Assembly (NCBI GenBank): GCA_933228675.1
Contig: OW121740.1
Coordinates: forward strand, 1,488,001-1,552,000
DNA from: Stomorhina lunata
Lineage: Eukaryota; Arthropoda; Insecta; Diptera; Rhiniidae
Direction of reading: 5' to 3'
DNA length: 64,000 bases
In this document: positions 1 to 12,952 of the stretch, piece after piece
How the letters are laid out: every line of letters begins with the position of its first letter
How positions within the stretch are numbered: position 1 is the stretch's first letter
Translations under genes and position numbers: made by a program
Notes under the pieces: generated by a model
Seen by the model: only the letters and a program-made list of their open reading frames with translations
What the model was told of the DNA's origin: nothing
The model's database searches: none

Positions 1-83
1 CCCTGCTACCCATGAGCATTATGGGTGTTTGTGGCATAATTGGTGCTATTGCTTTGGCCTTGATGAAAGATGTTGAGAACTAG
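1..83 (+). CDS. 3' end of a membrane protein gene (partial)
   Basis: The window opens inside an open frame that reads LLPMSIMGVCGIIGAIALAL, then MKDVEN and a TAG stop at 81-83. The segment is hydrophobic and glycine/alanine-rich, like the last transmembrane helix of a multi-pass transporter (perhaps major facilitator type), followed by a very short cytoplasmic tail. Too little is present to name the family, and the upstream part lies outside the window. Confidence 0.5.
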   Translation, partial: LLPMSIMGVCGIIGAIALALMKDVEN

Positions 84-985
84 ATATTTAAAAAGATAGA
101 CAGACACACATAAGTGTAAATATGTCGAAATTATGTTATTTTTATCTCTACAAATTGAAAAGAAATCTGTGATATAGATTGAATTAGAGAATATTTAATT
201 TTAAAATTTAAATATGTTTGGTTACAACAAATAGCCCTTAAGATGGCCGCTTAAACGCCTTTACAATTTATTAACGGCAGCAAATGACAAAAAAATAGTT
301 CTTAACACAAAAAGTATTAAAAATATGAAAATTTTCATTTTTATTATTATTAAGTACATATTACATAAATAGTAGGACCTACAAGCATTCACATTTTTTA
401 TATTACTAAAAATTTTCCTAAAAAAAAAAACTATAAATATTTTTCTACCCCAATCACGTCCCTTAAAAAAGGTTAATTTAAGTTTTATTTGCTATAAAAT
501 TATTATTTGTATTAAATACATATAAAAATAATTAAATTGTTTTATTTACGAAATTTTTTATTAAAAAATAAATCTTTTCGAGATCTTAAATTTAACTTCA
601 AATTAAGAGCATGAAATATTCATTATTAGTTTTTTCAATTTTAAAATTGGAAAATTGAAAAAAGGATTATCGGTAAATAAACTGGAATGAAAATGAATAC
701 ATCTCGTGGCTGTGGAATACCCAAGTCCGATTTCTGTTCTGTGACAGGTTTTGGGATTTCGCATAATTTCAATATACATGATCTACTCCTAATTTTTATT
801 TATTAATTTATCTTAAAAGTTATATTTTTATACTGACAGTCAAAATAATACATTTTTTAAGAAAAAAAAAAGAATGCTGTCATTAAAAACCGTCCGAAGG
901 TGCTTTCTAATTCCCATTTTCTTTAAAAAGTTGTATATGCCTTTGTATAGAACTTCCGAAGAAAACCCCAATAAGAAAATCAATT
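84..985. other. AT-rich non-coding flank
   Basis: 3' flank of the preceding gene. It is A/T-rich with homopolymer runs. I see no convincing exon, RNA gene or repeat structure. Confidence 0.5.
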
Positions 986-1196
986 TTAGTGGTGTTTGTT
1001 GGTTGGTGTCTGTGCTGCTGCTGCAATGTAGGCTGGTCCCTTAGCCAGGTCTCTCTTTGTTGGTTGATTATGGTTGTTGCCGTCGATGACGGTTGTTGTG
1101 GGTGCTGATTCTAAAAAACTAAATGGCTGCGAAACAGACGGTGGTAAATTTGACAACATATATTGTGGCAAAAGTTTTTCATACTTTTTGGCGCTT
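986..1196 (-). CDS. Possible 3' exon of an unidentified gene
   Basis: On the minus strand a good acceptor (ttacatttcag-like, ending at 1197) opens a frame of about 70 codons that begins SAKKYEKLLPQYMLSNLPPS and ends in a stop at 986-988. The stretch is clearly richer in G and C than its surroundings and has balanced codons (poly-Ala, Pro and Thr patches), unlike the neighbouring desert. I do not recognise the protein. It could be a terminal exon of a minus-strand gene, or chance. No upstream exon was identified. Confidence 0.25.
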
Positions 1197-1443
1197 CTGA
1201 AATGTCACCAAAAGTAGCCAATACTTTTGTAATTTCATTTTGAATAACGGTACTTTGTGTTGTGTGCAGCGTTGCCAAATGGTAAGATTATTTTTGAAGG
1301 TTTTTGGACTGATGGTAAGATTTTAAGTTTGCTTGAAAAAATAAGATTTTTTTGTAATTTTGTCAGATTTCAACATTCAACTTTATTTTTACTTCGTATA
1401 TTTATAATTTAAAATATTCGTATATCGTCGGCCTATATCTAAA

Positions 1444-2312
1444 ATGGCTTATCTGCAGATTTTAGAAATTGAGATTTTGATACCATTTTGATACCGTATG
1501 ACGCGCTTTATCTATAGTGTAAATTTTTTATCAAAATGTCAGTTTATTCCCGACTTATTCACTTTTTTTGTTTGGCTTATCTACATAAACAATTTTTTTT
1601 CGAAGACGAAACTAAAAATCTGTAAAAAGGTAAAAAATCGTTAAAACTTTTTTTATTTTTCTAATGAGTGGTATTAAGCTATATTCAAATGTGTTTTCAA
1701 AATTCTTCTATCTTCACAATGTTCAACGAAAAATGCAAAAAAATGAAGTGTTTTTAGTCATGTTTAAATGGCTATGTACTACTCATAAAATTCCAAAACT
1801 TCTTTCTATAACTCTTCTTTTCTATATATCATCTTCTTTCAAATAGGAGAGACGAAAAGTCATAAAATCTTAAAACTTTTATAGAAGAAAATGCATTTTG
1901 AAAAATTCACTTTTTCAAAAAATCGATTATTAGCAATTAAATGTAATAAAACACCGTATATAGTACAATTAAAATATATAAAAGGATCCCAAATCATGAT
2001 TGAGTATTAATTAATTGGAATTACTTAAATTTCTTAAATTATGTTATGCAAATTTACTTTTCGAAGAATCCACTACGAACAAAATGGTTTATCTACACAT
2101 TTTGAAATTTTATATAAAAATTTTCGAAGACAAAACGGCTGATCTACGGTAAAATCGCGAATATTCGCTTTTATTTAATAATTTTTTTTCAGGAAATGAG
2201 AAGGAGTCTACCAATCATATTGTAAAAGATCACTTTGTTAAAAACTCACTAATAACAGAATTAAAGAGTTTTTTCTTCTCCTGAAAAATCAGTATTTTGC
2301 AGATAAGCCATA
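1444..2312. repeat. Inverted-repeat element with internal GGCTTATCTRCA motifs
   Basis: The left end reads ATGGCTTATCTGCAGA. The right end reads TTGCAGATAAGCCAT, its inverted complement. Variants of the same motif recur inside, near 1574, 2085 and 2133 (GGCTTATCTACA, GGTTTATCTACA, GGCTGATCTACG). Terminal plus sub-terminal copies of one motif are typical of non-autonomous DNA transposons. No coding capacity and no clear target duplication were seen. Confidence 0.45.
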
Positions 2313-4115
2313 TTTATAACTTAAATATTTAATAATTTAAAATATTTAAATCAATTTCAAATTTTCTAATCAAAACTTCAAATTTTTCCAAAACCATGGG
2401 CAAAATTTTTGATTGCGTGATACCGGTACACACATTGAAACAGTTTCAAACCAAGAGCCACATTCTTTTTATTAACGAAACTTTCTGCTATATTCAATGA
2501 TAAAGATCTCAAGAAATCTTTTTTGTGAATTTTGAACCATAAAATTTTTTCAATTCTCTTTTAAGAATTGATTTCTTGATTTTTTTCATGAATCATTTTT
2601 TCAAAAAGAATATGAAACATAAAAAAGTTATGAAAATACAATTCAATATTTCGAATAGTTTACGAGATAAAGACTAATTTAAAACCCAGATAGGGTTTTT
2701 CTTCTACCATCATAAGCTTTCAGATTTTGGGGGTCTCAATTGGTTCAAGATTAAGAAATTGAATTAAAAAATGTTCTATTTATTATTCAAAATATTTTAA
2801 AATAAAAACTAAACCTAGTAAATTGCCTTAAGTCAGAATTTGAAAATCGATCGTTTGTTTTTGGATTTTTTAACATTATTATGAAAATATGACAGGAAGG
2901 GATTGATACCTAGTGAATACCTCAAAAATGAATTTGGTAATAAGTTTTTGATTTTGGTTCATTTAAAAAATGCATAAACTTTAAAATATACCAAACAAAA
3001 ACAATGCTAAAAGCACTAAGTTAACAACACTGATTGATTAGTGCGTAAAAGAATGCAAAATGTTGCCAAAATGTTTTTAATGCAAAAAGCTCTTACTTAT
3101 TAGAGCATGTACAATGGTAATATAAAAAGCTTTTGCATAAAGTTCGTATCAAGAAAATGAGTATATTCTTAAAATAACGGTTTGTAAGTTGTTCAAAAGC
3201 TTTTGGTGTATATTTTTATTATAATGAGAAAAATCCGCTTATACACTTTAGAGAAGAGAGTGAAAACGTTAAAAAGCTTAATTTTAAATTGAAATATTAT
3301 AAACTAACAAACATTTCATAATTTGCATTTGTTAATGGAAACGTAAATTTAAATCCGAAATTAACTGAGTGAAGGAATCATATGATGTTAAATGAAACAT
3401 AAAGTGTAAGTAAGTCCTATTACTTATGTCTCAAATGTGAATTTAATTAAATTAAAATTCCCAACATGTTATCCGCAAAAACAAATTGGTAATAAAACAA
3501 ATCAGAGTGCAAATTATAAATTTAGTAATGGTAAATGTTGGAAACCAATATTAATAAAATATTTTGGTATTTTGGGATCGTTATTTAATTATAAGAATAC
3601 AGATAACATAAGTATATATACATATATCTATTAAGACTAACTAATATCTAATTAAGACTAAGTCCTAGTTCAACAGAGTTGCAAAGAACCAGCCACAGAA
3701 AAAAAGTTGAAAAAGCTTCGAATTTGAAAGCAGAGAAAAAAATGGAAACATAAAACAATTTTATGCACAAAAGTAATTATTTTGTTTATTTGGTGTTGGT
3801 GGTATAAAACTGAAAAGTTTTGTAAAAACTAAAACATTTCTTATCTGAAGTTTGTTGGTAGCGGTTATTACAAAACATTCGGTTTGGAAAAGTACTAACA
3901 AAATAGAGGGATCGTGCTGAATACTATCGGATATTTACTTACAATCCAATTCTAAGCCGTCAGTCAACAGATTGAGTTTGAGTGGGAAACGCGCCAATTC
4001 AAACAATTTGTCTATTGTAGTTTGATCGCAGCAATTGTAAAAGATTAATGAAAGACTAATTACAGTGCAAAAAGCAAAAGTATTATTTAACAAAAGAAAA
4101 TAATAATAATTCAAC
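2313..4115. other. Upstream region of the cuticle gene
   Basis: AT-rich non-coding sequence. A TATAAA at 3803 and an arthropod-type initiator (TCAGTC) near 3960 lie upstream of the ATG at 4116 and could be promoter parts, but their spacing to each other is not canonical. Nothing else is recognised. Confidence 0.3.
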
Positions 4116-7100
4116 ATGAAATTACAAAAAATAAAAGCGGTAAGTCAAAGTGTACTAATGAGTGAGTACTAAATAAGTACAACTTTTTTCAGTTATATTT
4201 CGACAGTTTCTATAAATTTTTGGCAAAAAGCCAATTTATTGAGTGCAACGACATACAAAAGTAACTATTAAAAAATTTAGTGCAAAACTCATAAAAAATG
4301 TATCTACAATATACATCTAAGGCGTAAACTTTTTGTGTGTTTCTTTTCCCATTTTGTCTTTATTGCTGGAATGTTGATTAACTGGATTCTATCAGTTTAA
4401 TTCATTTTTGGTAACTAAGACAGACTGTTACTCTTACAAACTCAAAAAAAAAAATTAAAACCAAATTTGAAATTAAATTAAATCAAATTGTCTATCAAAC
4501 AAAAGCAATCATAAAAATTTAGGGTAATCTAAAAACTAATTAAGCGGATTTCTTTTCTTTTCAATTTTTGTTAATTAAATCCAGCCCAAGGTTAAAAAAT
4601 TGTCTTGACATAACTTAATGCTCTAAAGAAATACAATACAAAAAGCGTTTTAAATTACTTTTCGAAAAGGGTGTAGCAAAGTAATTTTAACTACAAAATA
4701 TTACTATTATTATTAAAAATATTTTATTTTTCTTCTTTACTCTTGCTCTTAATCTTCACGGTTAAATTACTTTACATTTTGTTTTAAGTCATAGTTTTCG
4801 TACTAGCAATATAATTAAATGAGCACTTACATTCATTAAGGCATTCAGTATATCGAATTTCTTATATGGACCCTTGCTTAATTCCGATCTACGAAGGGTA
4901 AAGTTTTTCTAAAACGGTGTATATGTTGCAAAATAAAGACACTTGACATTGTTACAAAATCACAGTTAAACATGAAGATACAAATTTATCTTCGTGAGAA
5001 CATAAGGATTCATAAACATATGTACATATTAGGGTAAATCTACTTTTTGGATTTTTGGATTTCATACTTTTTTTAAAGGTTTTACACGAGATAACAACAA
5101 TGGCGTAATTTTTTCCCCCGAATTCCAACTACTTCCCCTGCCTTTTTCATCATTTTTTACTGCGCGGAAATAGCTTAAAATAGCTCATTTGTTTTCTCAT
5201 AATTCAGTTCTACGAAAAATTTCAGTAAGATTGAGACAGTTGACTACTTGACAGACATCACGAAAAATGCACTTTTATGATTTTTTTTTTCTTATTTTTT
5301 ATATAAATGTATAACGCTTGAAAGTACATTTTTTACTAAAAAAATGCGTTGAAAAAAAATTTTGTCATTATCCGTTAAATATTAATGATAAATTGAATTT
5401 TTGAATTTTTACCAAAAAGTTGTTCAGTATAAATTCATGTTGATTGAATATTTTTCGCCATTTGTAGTGCATTTAAATAGCATTTGTTGGAGCATTGGAA
5501 TCATAAAAGATAAATTTATCCCATAATTATTTAAAGTTTTTAAGCTCTCAAATGAGATAATTTTCCTCGAAGATGAAAATTCATTTAAGGGTTCTGAGTT
5601 CATGGAGTAAACTGCAGAATTCTAAGTAAATTCCGGTTCATATCTCACTTTTTAATACATTCAAAAATACTAGGAAAAATATGCGAAAATAAACAAGTAC
5701 AACATAATCAAAACTAAATTTTTTTCCAACGCATTTCTTTTTAGTAAAGAATGTTTTTTCAGACGGCATACACTAATAAAAAAAATAAAAAATCAAAAAA
5801 GTGAAATTTTCGTGATGTCCGTCAATTAGTGGGTGCATTCTAAAAGAGAAAAATTAGTCTCAATCTTACTAAAATTTCCCGTAGAATTTAATTATGAGAA
5901 AAAAAAATTAGCTATTCTATTTCCGCGTAGTAGAAAATTATGCTCAAAAACAGCGTTTTTAATTTCAAAAGGGCAGGGGAAGGAGTTGGGATTCGAGGTT
6001 TTTATCTCGTGTAAAGCCTTTAAAAAAGTATGATATCCAAAAATCTAAAGGGAAAAATGTCTGTCATACGAAGCCTAATACATATGTATTTATATCTAGC
6101 TTCAACTCTCGCCGATCTAACGAGTTGTTATTTAATGAGATATAATTAATGAGATATAATTAACGCCAACGAATAAAAATTTTGTATTGTTGCAGAATTT
6201 TTAGCAAAATTTCCAAAAATTTCCAAATTTAAAAAATATTTTTTGCATTTTCTTTGAATTCTCAATTAAATGTCTTTTGATTTTAAGTTCTTTTAACTAA
6301 AAATTGTAATTTTTAATTAAAAAAAAAAAAAAACATGGATGTTTTTGCTAAAACCTGGTTTTTAAAAACCGGTTTCTTAACTTTTTTTTTAATTCCTTAA
6401 GTGGTTATCAGGTTTACATAAAGTTTGATTAATAAATGTTCTATAACAAGCTATGAAAATCGCCCTTAGAACTTTGTATAAGCCCAAAATATAAAAATCG
6501 CGATATATTGAAAACAAAAGCTAACTTTAAAATTTTACTACCATATTTGTGTTTACAGAATCAAATACTATTGAAAAAATAAAATTCTATTTCATAGGCA
6601 ATTTCCTTGTGGGACAGTGTAATCAATATACACTTGAGCCAAAATTGTTTTTGATATAAAAACGTAACGGTGCTAGGTACGTCGGTGAAATTTTAGGACT
6701 GGGTGTAAATAAGTATTTTTCATAAAAAAAATCTAATTGGAAAATCATGTTGCTTAAGCCTTTTTGCGGTTATGATACGATATATCTTTGTAAGTAAGAT
6801 GACCCCTACCTATACTGCCGTTTTCCTAACCAAACTATACTTATCGATAAATGTGGATTGCCAATTCCTATGACAAATCTCTTAAAAGACCAACCAAACC
6901 TATTTTAGATTTACATTTGTATACCCTTAACCACCATGGGTGCAAAAAAAAGAAATACATTTCTTACTTGTTTTATGAAGAATTAAAAAACCGTTAGAAT
7001 TAAAATAATTTAAAGAAAAAATTCTATGAAGAACAAATTTGTTAGAAAACAATTTTACATCGAAAAATGCTAACATTTAATTGCCCGCTTTGATTTTCAC

Positions 7101-10100
7101 TTAGTGAATTTTAAATGTTGTCTGTTACTGATTGATTTATGTACATATGTATCAGCTCAGTTGTGACATTGTAAAAAAATAAGAAAAGGTAAAAAAGGTA
7201 GATTGGTATATGGAACAAAAACTTTTATTAAAAAGTGAAAGTCAAGGTTTATTGTTTAAGGCTTCTGGAATAGGTAAACAGTTTTAGTAACACGTAAATT
7301 AAAAAATACTTTTTATAATTTTATATTTGTTACAATTTCATTGTTCAAAAAAATTGGCAAAAGATAATACATCGCAATTGCGAATTGAGATGAACAGTCT
7401 GGAAGCTTTTGTTAGTCGGTTCTTAAGACGTATACTTAAAATTTTCTGGCCCGTCACAATCACTAATGAAGACCTATGGTTGCGCACCGCTCAGGACCCG
7501 CTACAAATCAGCATACGCACTAGAAAATATGACTAGCTAGGACACACGTGGAGACGCCAAACTGAGAATGAGCTGAGGGAGTTCGGTGTATCATGGAACG
7601 AGATGAAAGTGATGACTACCGTTGAGGCCCTATGTTCCACCGGGAATTAAAGGACTATATATATATATATATAAATGCAAATTTTAGGCAGGTCTTGACA
7701 TAGGCAGATTAACTAAAAAAATTGATATGTATGTGCTGATGTTTGTTAAAGTATACTTATCGACTTAAAAACACTTTCTACGTCGATTTATCAGTTTCTG
7801 AAAAGATCACTGTCAAACTAGCTTCTTTCTAACATATAAAACTAAATTGAGATATAAAAGGGAAAATAGATATCCTTTATTAAATATTTTTAAAAAATTT
7901 TAGAAAAACTAAAAACTTACCCCCTAATTTATAAACTAATTATAAAATTCTAAAAGGCTTATTATAGGAATTTTGTATGGAAATTTTGAATTATAAGCTC
8001 GTCTCATCTTTCGATTATGAATTAGGGGGTTAAAATATATTTGAGTGCAAATAAAAATGTTTCTTTTAAATTTTAATTTTTGTGGAAATGAATTCTATGA
8101 AAAACATTTTTGGTAAAAAAAAATATTTTAATACGCAAAATGCGTTTGTTTGGACAATTTGTAGTTAAGAAACGATAAGTAAGGGCTATTAAAGGGGAAA
8201 AAAGTAAAGACAACATTGATAAATATAAATATTTAAGGCCTAAAAATAAATATAATAAATTAATATTATATTTAATTTTGTGTTATTTATACACGAAATT
8301 TAATTTGGATCTGCAAAATGGTACTGTTTGCTCTAGTATATAAATACCTTAAGTTAGGGCACAATTCATTATTTGTGCTGCATTCAAAAGGGAACATAAA
8401 AAAAACCTAAAGAAATAGCTTTATGACGGCTGAAAAGCAAAAGCACATTAAAAACAAACAAAATATGAAAACACTTATAAGGACTTCTTATTAATTTGCC
8501 CCAACATTTCAGGTTTGTGGAGTACAAAATAAATAAAAATTGAGACAATTTTCTGAAATGTATTATTTTACATTAAAAACCTACTATGACTTGACAGAAT
8601 TGCAATTAAATATTTAAAATGAAAACAGCTAGAAATACAAAATACAGAAAACAAAATTGAAAATATAAAATAAACAAAACCATAAAATATGTAAATTGTT
8701 GTTGACATTCACTTGGAATAAAAATAACATAGTTTCCAAATCATAATTCTCAACCTTAATGAAGGTAAAATAAAATAAAGCTTGAAACTTAAAACTCAAC
8801 TTGATCACATACTTCACACGTAGACTCAGACTTCACCCTTAGACTTCAACTTAACTATTTTTATTACACATTCATTTGCCAAGAAAAATGTCTTTGTTCT
8901 CAGCAAAGAAATGGAATAATTATCTCATTAAGTTCTTGCATCTGTATACCAACAAATAGTAGCGTAATTGTTTCGGAATGTATATATTTTTTTAACTTTA
9001 TTTATGCCGGTTTCCATTTAAAATACACGGATAAATAAAAGTCTTTTCATTTTAGTAGAATGAGATTTTCAAGTAAAGATTTACTTTCATTGTTTATTCA
9101 TATAAAATGCAGCTGCACTAAAAATACACTCATATTTTTCAGAAAACAGTTAATAATTGTTATTAGATGGAATGTTTTACTATTCCCATTACATATTTGA
9201 ATTCAGTGCTTAATAATGCATTAATAGTTTTCAGTGTAGAACCAGAATGGAGTGTAAGTAATGTGTTCGTTACAAGGTTATCAAGATATTTAAAATTTTA
9301 TTTGAACTGAAATAATTTGAATAATTGTGATTCATATTTTAGAAAAAGAGTATAATTTTTTGAAAATTCGTCTAAGCATAAATATGTATTACTACATTAT
9401 TTGCACACTTTGCAACTAATGAAGGCAAGTGGGTAATTTCAATGTAAATACATTCATTCTTTTCCAAAATTTTGTTAATTTTTTGGGATTTCACTAAAAA
9501 ATAATTGAAAAATTAAAAAAATATATACTTTCATGTGATTTTTAAATCACATTGTTCACAAATTATTTTGACAATTTTATATTCAGTGCATTTTAAATAG
9601 ACTTATGTATTTTTAAACTAGAAACTATTTTTGAATTTCATGCGATTTCAAAATCACGTGAAAGATATTACTTTACGACTTAGGACATTAGTAATTGGCT
9701 AAATATCTAGATTCAAAAGTCATTAAACTAAATATCAACTAGTTTTGAAAGAAATATTTCAAAATTTAGAATTTTCAGTAGCTAAATAAAAATAGTCTCT
9801 TTTGAAATTCAAAAGCCGTTTTATCAAAAATAATCATTTCAAGTATTAAATATTTAACAGAAATTTTGTCTTTAGTTACAAATTCTTGGTACGTAATACT
9901 TTAAGTTGATTTTTAGCTTTTATTGATACATTTTTTCTCTTCGGCTTTAGCTTAAAATTTCAAATTATAGAAAATCAAGTTCCTTGTTTGCTGTTATTCA
10001 ACATACATTTTTCACCTGAATAACGAAAAATATAAAAAACCTAATAAAAATATACTAAAATAATACAAACAAAGTGTTTTTTGTAATTGAATTCAAGTAA

Positions 10101-12952
10101 ACTAGTTTCATAATATGGTCAAAATGTATTACCACAAGCAGACATCACATAAAAATATTATGGCGTAATCAACCAAGTGCAACAACGTTTAGTAAATGCA
10201 ATAAAAAAAATATAATTTTGGGCGTTTTGAAAACAAAATTTTCAAATTTAAATTAACCGTTACAAATTTTTAAGCTCTCAAAATTCCCCTGATCGTAACA
10301 TTGTCACATTGTGCTTTAAAATAGGCAGATAGACGGTTATTTACGGTTTATATGCGAAGCATGTAATTGACATTGGGAGAAATGTAACACTAATTATCAA
10401 CATTATAATTTTTATTTCCTAATAATCTGCAAAAAAAAAAACTTGCCACAATTTTGAAAACATGTTTCTTATTTTTTACGTTTTTTGTCCCCGACAGTGA
10501 AAAGAAATGTTACATTATGCGATTTGATATGTTTGGGTAATGAAGTAAATATTTTAGCTACTCAAATCAGGTATTTTATTATACATATATTTACATATTC
10601 ACAAACAACACATGCTTCTTTCTCCCCTTCTATTATCGCTAATAAAAGAAATAAAAATTGTATTACATAATAGTGTGAACTATATTCAATGGAACGGTAT
10701 TCACATACAAGTAGATACTATATACATACATAAAGTATTCGCAAATAAGTTTATAAATGAACTAGATTCATGCGATTTTTTTTTTTTTTATTGTTATTTA
10801 ATGGTCAAAACATTCACAAACTCTCAATATCCACTCCACTCTTACTTTTATTACAAACTTTTTTGTACTCTTTGTAAGTTTCCTACCGTTAATGTCTTAT
10901 TCATACAAATGGTAATATGCTGATACAAATCAATTGCAATTTCAAGAAAAAAATCATCTAAATTTTATTTTAAATTCCTAAACCTGAAACCGGCTATGAC
11001 TAAATATTTCCATCCATCATCCAGACAGACCATGTTGTTTGTCGCTACCATTTTAACTCAAGAAATATAATTCATAATCACGACCCGAACGAATATTACT
11101 CGCTGGTTAAACAGGTTTGTTGTATAGTTAAACCCCTAACAGAATTTTCCTAATATTTTTTTCATTGCGAATTTATGAGTTGATTAAATTCATATTTCTT
11201 CTACGTTTGAGGGTGTGTGTGTTCTTTTGCTATACGTATTTATTATATACTACATATTATATAGTTTGTACACTACAAGTGCTTGTTCCAAATCCATATT
11301 AACATATTTTTATGACTTCATCATCTCGATGTAATGAAATTGAAAGTAATTTGCGAATCCGTGTTTAGAATTAAAAATATAAAAAATCGGTAAAAAAAAA
11401 AAGTCCCAAACTGAATGAGGTCTTAAACGATTGATTTATTTTAGCTTTTTAATCAGCCATGGATTATAAAAATTATATAATTATAAAATTTATTAATTCA
11501 ATTTGATTCAAATATTCGTTGTAGAATTAATGTATTATCATAAATTATTTATTATAAATTGATGTATTATCATAAAATATAATTTCAATCTCGATATTTT
11601 GTTGAAATAAATTAATTCAAAATAGATTTAAGGATCGAATTTAAAATGTCCCTGATTGATTGACAAATTTATTAAAATACACTCGTTATATTTTAGAGCT
11701 CTAACGTCGGGCAAAAATTATTTTAATTTTAAATGCTATACTTAATTTCTTTCTTATTATTTTCAGAATTAACAAATAACATTTAATTTCATATTTTAAT
11801 TTCTTTATAGATCGTATTAGCAGTTACTGCATTTGCAACTCTATGTCTAGTCAATGCACAATTTCCTCCTCAAAGACTGGCGATACCGGGTGCTGCACCA
11901 GCTCCTGTAGCACGACCAGTTGTGCGTGTACGACGACCAGTAGTAGCAAAGTCACAAAATTATGCCCAAAATAATATTGCTCCTCGTATAATCGAAGAAA
12001 CTAAGCCAGTTACAGAGTCGGGAGAAGAAGAAGGACCAGATGCCTATTTGCCACAGCTCTTGCGAGAACAGCAATTGGCTCAGGTCCAACAAGCTCAATT
12101 TCAGCAAACAGCAGCAGCTTTTCTGAACAACGAACAGAATGCTATACACGAAACACAAATATCTCATCTTTTAAGCAGTGATGAACCCTTAGTTGGTAGC
12201 AATCCATTCTCCACCAGATTTCCTGAACGTCCAACACCTGCCACCACACCAAGCTCCAAGCAAGTTTTCAATGATTTTGGCATTGGTTCAAATATTATCA
12301 ATAGTCCCAGATTTAGCCAAGACAGACCACAGGCTCCTCCCCCAGCTCCAACACCACAGCGTGAAAGAGTTCAAGTTATTCGTAACAGACCTACCGAGTT
12401 GAGGGAAGTAAGACCGCAATTTGTTGCCCAGCCAGCGCCGGTACAAACACGCCCTAGACCAAAACCCATACAATCTCGTCCCCCTATAGAGCAAAATCAA
12501 ATACCATTGCAAGAAAGAGATAACCAACAAAGACGTCAACGTCCTGTAGCTCAAACCATCCGTAAATGGCGTGAAGAAAATGAAGATGGCAGCATTACTT
12601 GGGGTTATGAAAACGATGACGGCTCTTTCAAGGAAGAACTTATTGGAACTGATTGCATAACAAAGTTTGTATTTTTAATAATTGCTTTATTTATGTTTTT
12701 ATTAATATATTATTTAATTTATTAAGAGGTACTTATGGCTATGTGGATCCTGATGGTAACAAACGTGAGTACCATTATGAGACCGGTATCAAATGTGATC
12801 CCAACAAACGCAATGAAGATGCAGAACTAGCAGACAACGGTTTTATTAATTATGAAGAGAATCGCGCTGTTCTGCCAAATGGTATTGAAATTGATATGTC
12901 ACAAATAGGCAAGAAGAAATCAAAGAGACCTGGAGTAAATTATAGAAACTAA
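4116..12952 (+). CDS. Secreted cuticle protein with chitin-binding (R&R-type) domain
   Basis: Three coding exons: 4116-4139, 11811-12664 and 12727-12952 (367 residues). The first exon codes only MKLQKIKA. It splices in phase 0 at a strong GTAAGT donor to IVLAVTAFATLCLVNAQF, completing a clear signal peptide cut near VNA/Q. The long middle part is Pro-, Gln- and Arg-rich and low in complexity, as in linker regions of structural cuticle proteins. The chitin-binding domain (about residues 265-320) reads SITWGYENDDGSFKEE, then GTDCITK joined across the last intron to GTYGYVDPDGNKREYHYETG and KCDP. Intron 2 is only 62 nt. Two cysteines flank the domain core, which is uncommon in R&R proteins. The product should be an extracellular matrix or cuticle component that binds chitin. 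The family is secure; the exact orthologue is not. Confidence 0.85.
5040..6060. repeat. Long inverted-repeat (foldback) element in the cuticle gene intron
   Basis: The left arm (about 5045-5365) and right arm (about 5715-6050) are diverged inverted complements of one another over roughly 320 bp. Paired landmarks include TTTACACGAGATAA / TTATCTCGTGTAAA, CTTCCCCTGCC / GGGCAGGGGAAG, GTAAGATTGAGAC / GTCTCAATCTTAC and GACATCACGAAAA / TTTTCGTGATGTC. A spacer of about 350 bp separates the arms. This is the structure of a foldback or long-TIR non-autonomous DNA element. Transcribed inside the intron it could form a long imperfect hairpin. Confidence 0.8.
6917..6977 (-). repeat. Fragment of the TATACCC repeat
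   Basis: Contains the family's end hairpin remnant (tatacccttaaccaccatgg) and, about 40 bp on, the other terminus (atttcttacttgtttta). It looks like a copy with almost all of its interior deleted. Confidence 0.5.
7330..7672 (+). mobile_element. 3' end of a non-LTR retrotransposon, CR1/L2-like
   Basis: A frame reading LRRILKIFWPVTITNEDLWL, then LQISIRTRK, a stop, LGHTWRRQTENE and finally VEALCSTGN matches the conserved C-terminal tail of reverse transcriptases of this kind (WIGHTLRK...WRR...FVEALCS type). It ends in a stop and a (TA)n tail at about 7655-7672. The copy is truncated at its 5' end and carries at least one stop. Further copies of the same 3' end lie at 44205-46080 and 52929-52960. 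Confidence 0.7.
7917..8033. mobile_element. 117-bp MITE, piggyBac-like ends
   Basis: The left end TTACCCCCTAATTTATAA and the right end TTATGAATTAGGGGGTTAA are inverted complements. The CCC start and the TTAA at the right border fit the piggyBac pattern; the left TTAA would have lost one A. Non-coding. Confidence 0.55.
9521..9670. mobile_element. 150-bp MITE-like inverted repeat
   Basis: The left end (ATACTTTCATGTGATTTTTA) and right end (CGTGAAAGATAT preceded by ATGCGATTTCAAAATCA) form about 30-bp imperfect terminal inverted repeats around an AT-rich core. It sits in the large intron of the cuticle gene. Confidence 0.5.

Noticed and set aside
10485..10923. 103-codon frame in the cuticle intron
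   Set aside because: Phe/Ile/Tyr-rich composition typical of translated AT-rich DNA; no start context or homology recognised.
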